Part shown: positions 62,874-64,000 of the stretch, in pieces
Numbering within the stretch: the first letter of the stretch is position 1
Layout of the letters: the number at the start of each line of letters is the position of its first letter
From: Chionoecetes opilio
Lineage: Eukaryota; Arthropoda; Malacostraca; Decapoda; Majidae
Direction of reading: 5' to 3'
Assembly (NCBI GenBank): GCA_016584305.1
Contig: JACEEZ010021699.1
Location: 30,001 to 94,000, forward strand
Length of the DNA stretch: 64,000 bases
The notes under the pieces: generated by a model
Told to the model about the DNA's origin: nothing
Seen by the model: the letters and a program-made list of their open reading frames with translations, nothing else
The model's database searches: none
Program-made: the position numbers and the translations under genes

Positions 62874-63830
62874 TCCTGGTAGACCTGTGGTACTCAAGGG
62901 GTCCTAAAACCCTGCTGCGTGTGTCTCGCCATGCCCCGGGGTCCCAGGGGGGACCCAGGAGAAGCCACAGGGGCAGGTGTCTTGCAGGACGTCGCAGCAC
63001 CGTAGAGTTGCACCTCGCCCCTAGCTCCGCCGCGTGTGTCTCGCGCAATGCCCCGTGGTCCCAGGGGGGCCCTGAAGAGAAGCCACAGGGGCGGGTGTGT
63101 TGCAGGACGTCATAGCACCTTAGAGTTACACCCCGCCCCGTGGGGCAATGCGGGGCGATCCTCAGTCGCCCCGCCGCGGCCCCGGGATCCCTGGGGGGCC
63201 CAGAAGAGAAGCCACAGGGGCGGGTGTGTTGTAGGTACGTCGTGACACCGTAGAGTTGCACCCCGCCCCGTGGGGCAATGCGGGGCGATCCTCCGTCGCC
63301 CCGCCACGGCCCCGGGATCCCTGGGGGGCCCAGAAGAGAAGCCACAGGGGCGGGTGTGTTGCAGGGACGTCGTGACACCTTAAAGTTGTACCCCGCCCCG
63401 TGGGGCAATGCGGGGCGATCCTCCGTCGCCCCGCCGCGGCCTCGGGATCCCTGGGGGGCCCAGAAGAGAAGCCACAGGGGCGGGTGTGTTGCAGGGACGT
63501 CGTGACACCGTAGAGTTGCACCCCGCCCCGTGGGGCAATGCGGGGCGATCCTCCGTCGCCCCACCGCGGCCCCGGGATCCCTGGGGTGCCAGAAGAGAAG
63601 CCACAGGGGCGAGTTGTGTTGCAGGACGTCGTGGCACCGTAGAGTTGCACGTACCTGCCCCGTGGGGCAAAGCGGAGCGATCCTCATAGCCCCGTCGCGG
63701 CCCCGTGATCCCAGGGGGCCCAAGAGAGAAGCCACAGGAACAAAGCCACAGGGGCAGGTGCTCTTGCAGGACGTCGGGGCACCGTAGAGTTGAATTGCAC
63801 CTGCCCCGGGGGCAAAGTGGAGCAGCGATC
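62874..63830. repeat. GC-rich tandem array, ~130-bp unit
   Basis: The landmark TAGAGTTGCA recurs at about 63,003, 63,121, 63,251, 63,381, 63,511, 63,640 and 63,785, giving spacings of 118, 130, 130, 130, 129 and 145. Inner units are nearly identical and outer ones diverge. Each contains GGGATCC and a CCCCGCCCCGTGGGG near-palindrome. Because 130 is not a multiple of 3, the 293-codon minus-strand frame across it changes phase each unit and is not credible as a gene. Confidence 0.92.
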
Positions 63831-64000
63831 GTTGGGGCGTCAGCTAAGGGCGCGGCGTGTGTTGACATCGGTATAACTCGCTCACTGCACTCAGACAAGA
63901 CACTAGTCTCATGGTCACGTAAGAGATCATCGCGCGCCGCGAGGCATGCCTGCCCACACCGGAGTATAGAGAGATTCTGATCCTCTCTCCTTTGTGTTCA
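63831..64000. other. Window end, unassigned
   Basis: No feature recognised in the last 170 bases. Confidence 0.4.

Noticed and set aside
62854..63735. 293-codon minus-strand GC-rich frame
   Set aside because: It crosses 130-bp tandem repeats whose length is not a multiple of three, so each unit is read in a different phase.
62874..63830. CRISPR-like array
   Set aside because: The units are contiguous 130-bp repeats without unique spacers, in eukaryotic sequence.

Overview
This is animal nuclear DNA made almost entirely of transposable elements and simple repeats. I found no convincing single-copy host gene. The mix of long AT, GA/CT, CA/GT and tetranucleotide tracts, Penelope-like elements, several LINE clades, an LTR element with an env-like third frame, large foldback elements and tRNA-derived SINEs suggests an arthropod, most likely a decapod crustacean. 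That assignment is inference; no marker gene proves it. Nearly every coding remnant carries stops or frameshifts, so most are called as pseudogenes.

Layout. 1-3.5 kb: AT microsatellites around Penelope-like element (PLE) pieces, including a GIY-YIG endonuclease remnant and two 3' tails with a hammerhead-like core. 3.5-8.8 kb: a tRNA-derived SINE, then a DNA transposon with about 300-bp inverted ends and a Cys-rich CXC-like remnant. Its left tip is split by a 1.2-kb foldback element with 7-bp target duplications. 8.8-14.7 kb: three head-to-tail copies of one CR1-like LINE. The middle copy is nearly complete, with an SGNH/esterase ORF1 and endonuclease-RT ORF2, and carries a SINE with a 15-bp target duplication. 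14.9-17.4 kb: another foldback element and GA/CT tracts. 17,467-26,850: a Gypsy-type LTR element with about 500-bp LTRs, a CCAT target duplication, gag, pol and an env-like frame. Its gag is interrupted by a hAT-like MITE. 26.9-30.5 kb: a faint gag-like remnant, a G-rich minisatellite, a Helitron-like hairpin and a second SINE of the first family. 31.0-35.3 kb: a Jockey/CR1-group LINE.

35.9-41.1 kb: an RTE-like LINE split twice. The first split is a 2.9-kb Academ-like DNA transposon (XPG-like nuclease plus CXC cysteine cluster, candidate 3-bp CTG duplication). 41.6-42.4 kb: a minus-strand Gypsy pol fragment, abutting a 2-kb compound satellite whose unit changes stepwise GGCG, GGCT, GGAT, AGAT, AG. 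44.6-44.9 kb: the RT tail of a PLE. 44.9-54.7 kb: about 9.8 kb that looks like corrupted consensus sequence, best shown by a garbled copy of a SINE that appears clean elsewhere. 55.1-55.4 kb: a PLE GIY-YIG remnant of a different lineage.

55,753-57,743: the best candidate for something poorly described. It is a terminal-inverted-repeat element inserted in an AT tract and carrying a broken gene of a widespread uncharacterised protein family. 58.1-59.4 kb: the 3' part of an RNase H-bearing LINE. 60.3-61.4 kb: a second copy of the 1.2-kb foldback in opposite orientation. 61.9-62.5 kb: a LINE ORF1 start with a CCHC knuckle. 62.9-63.8 kb: a GC-rich tandem array of about 130 bp.

The elements do not form a pathway. 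What links them is nesting, which gives a relative insertion order. All family names come from motif reading, without database searches.
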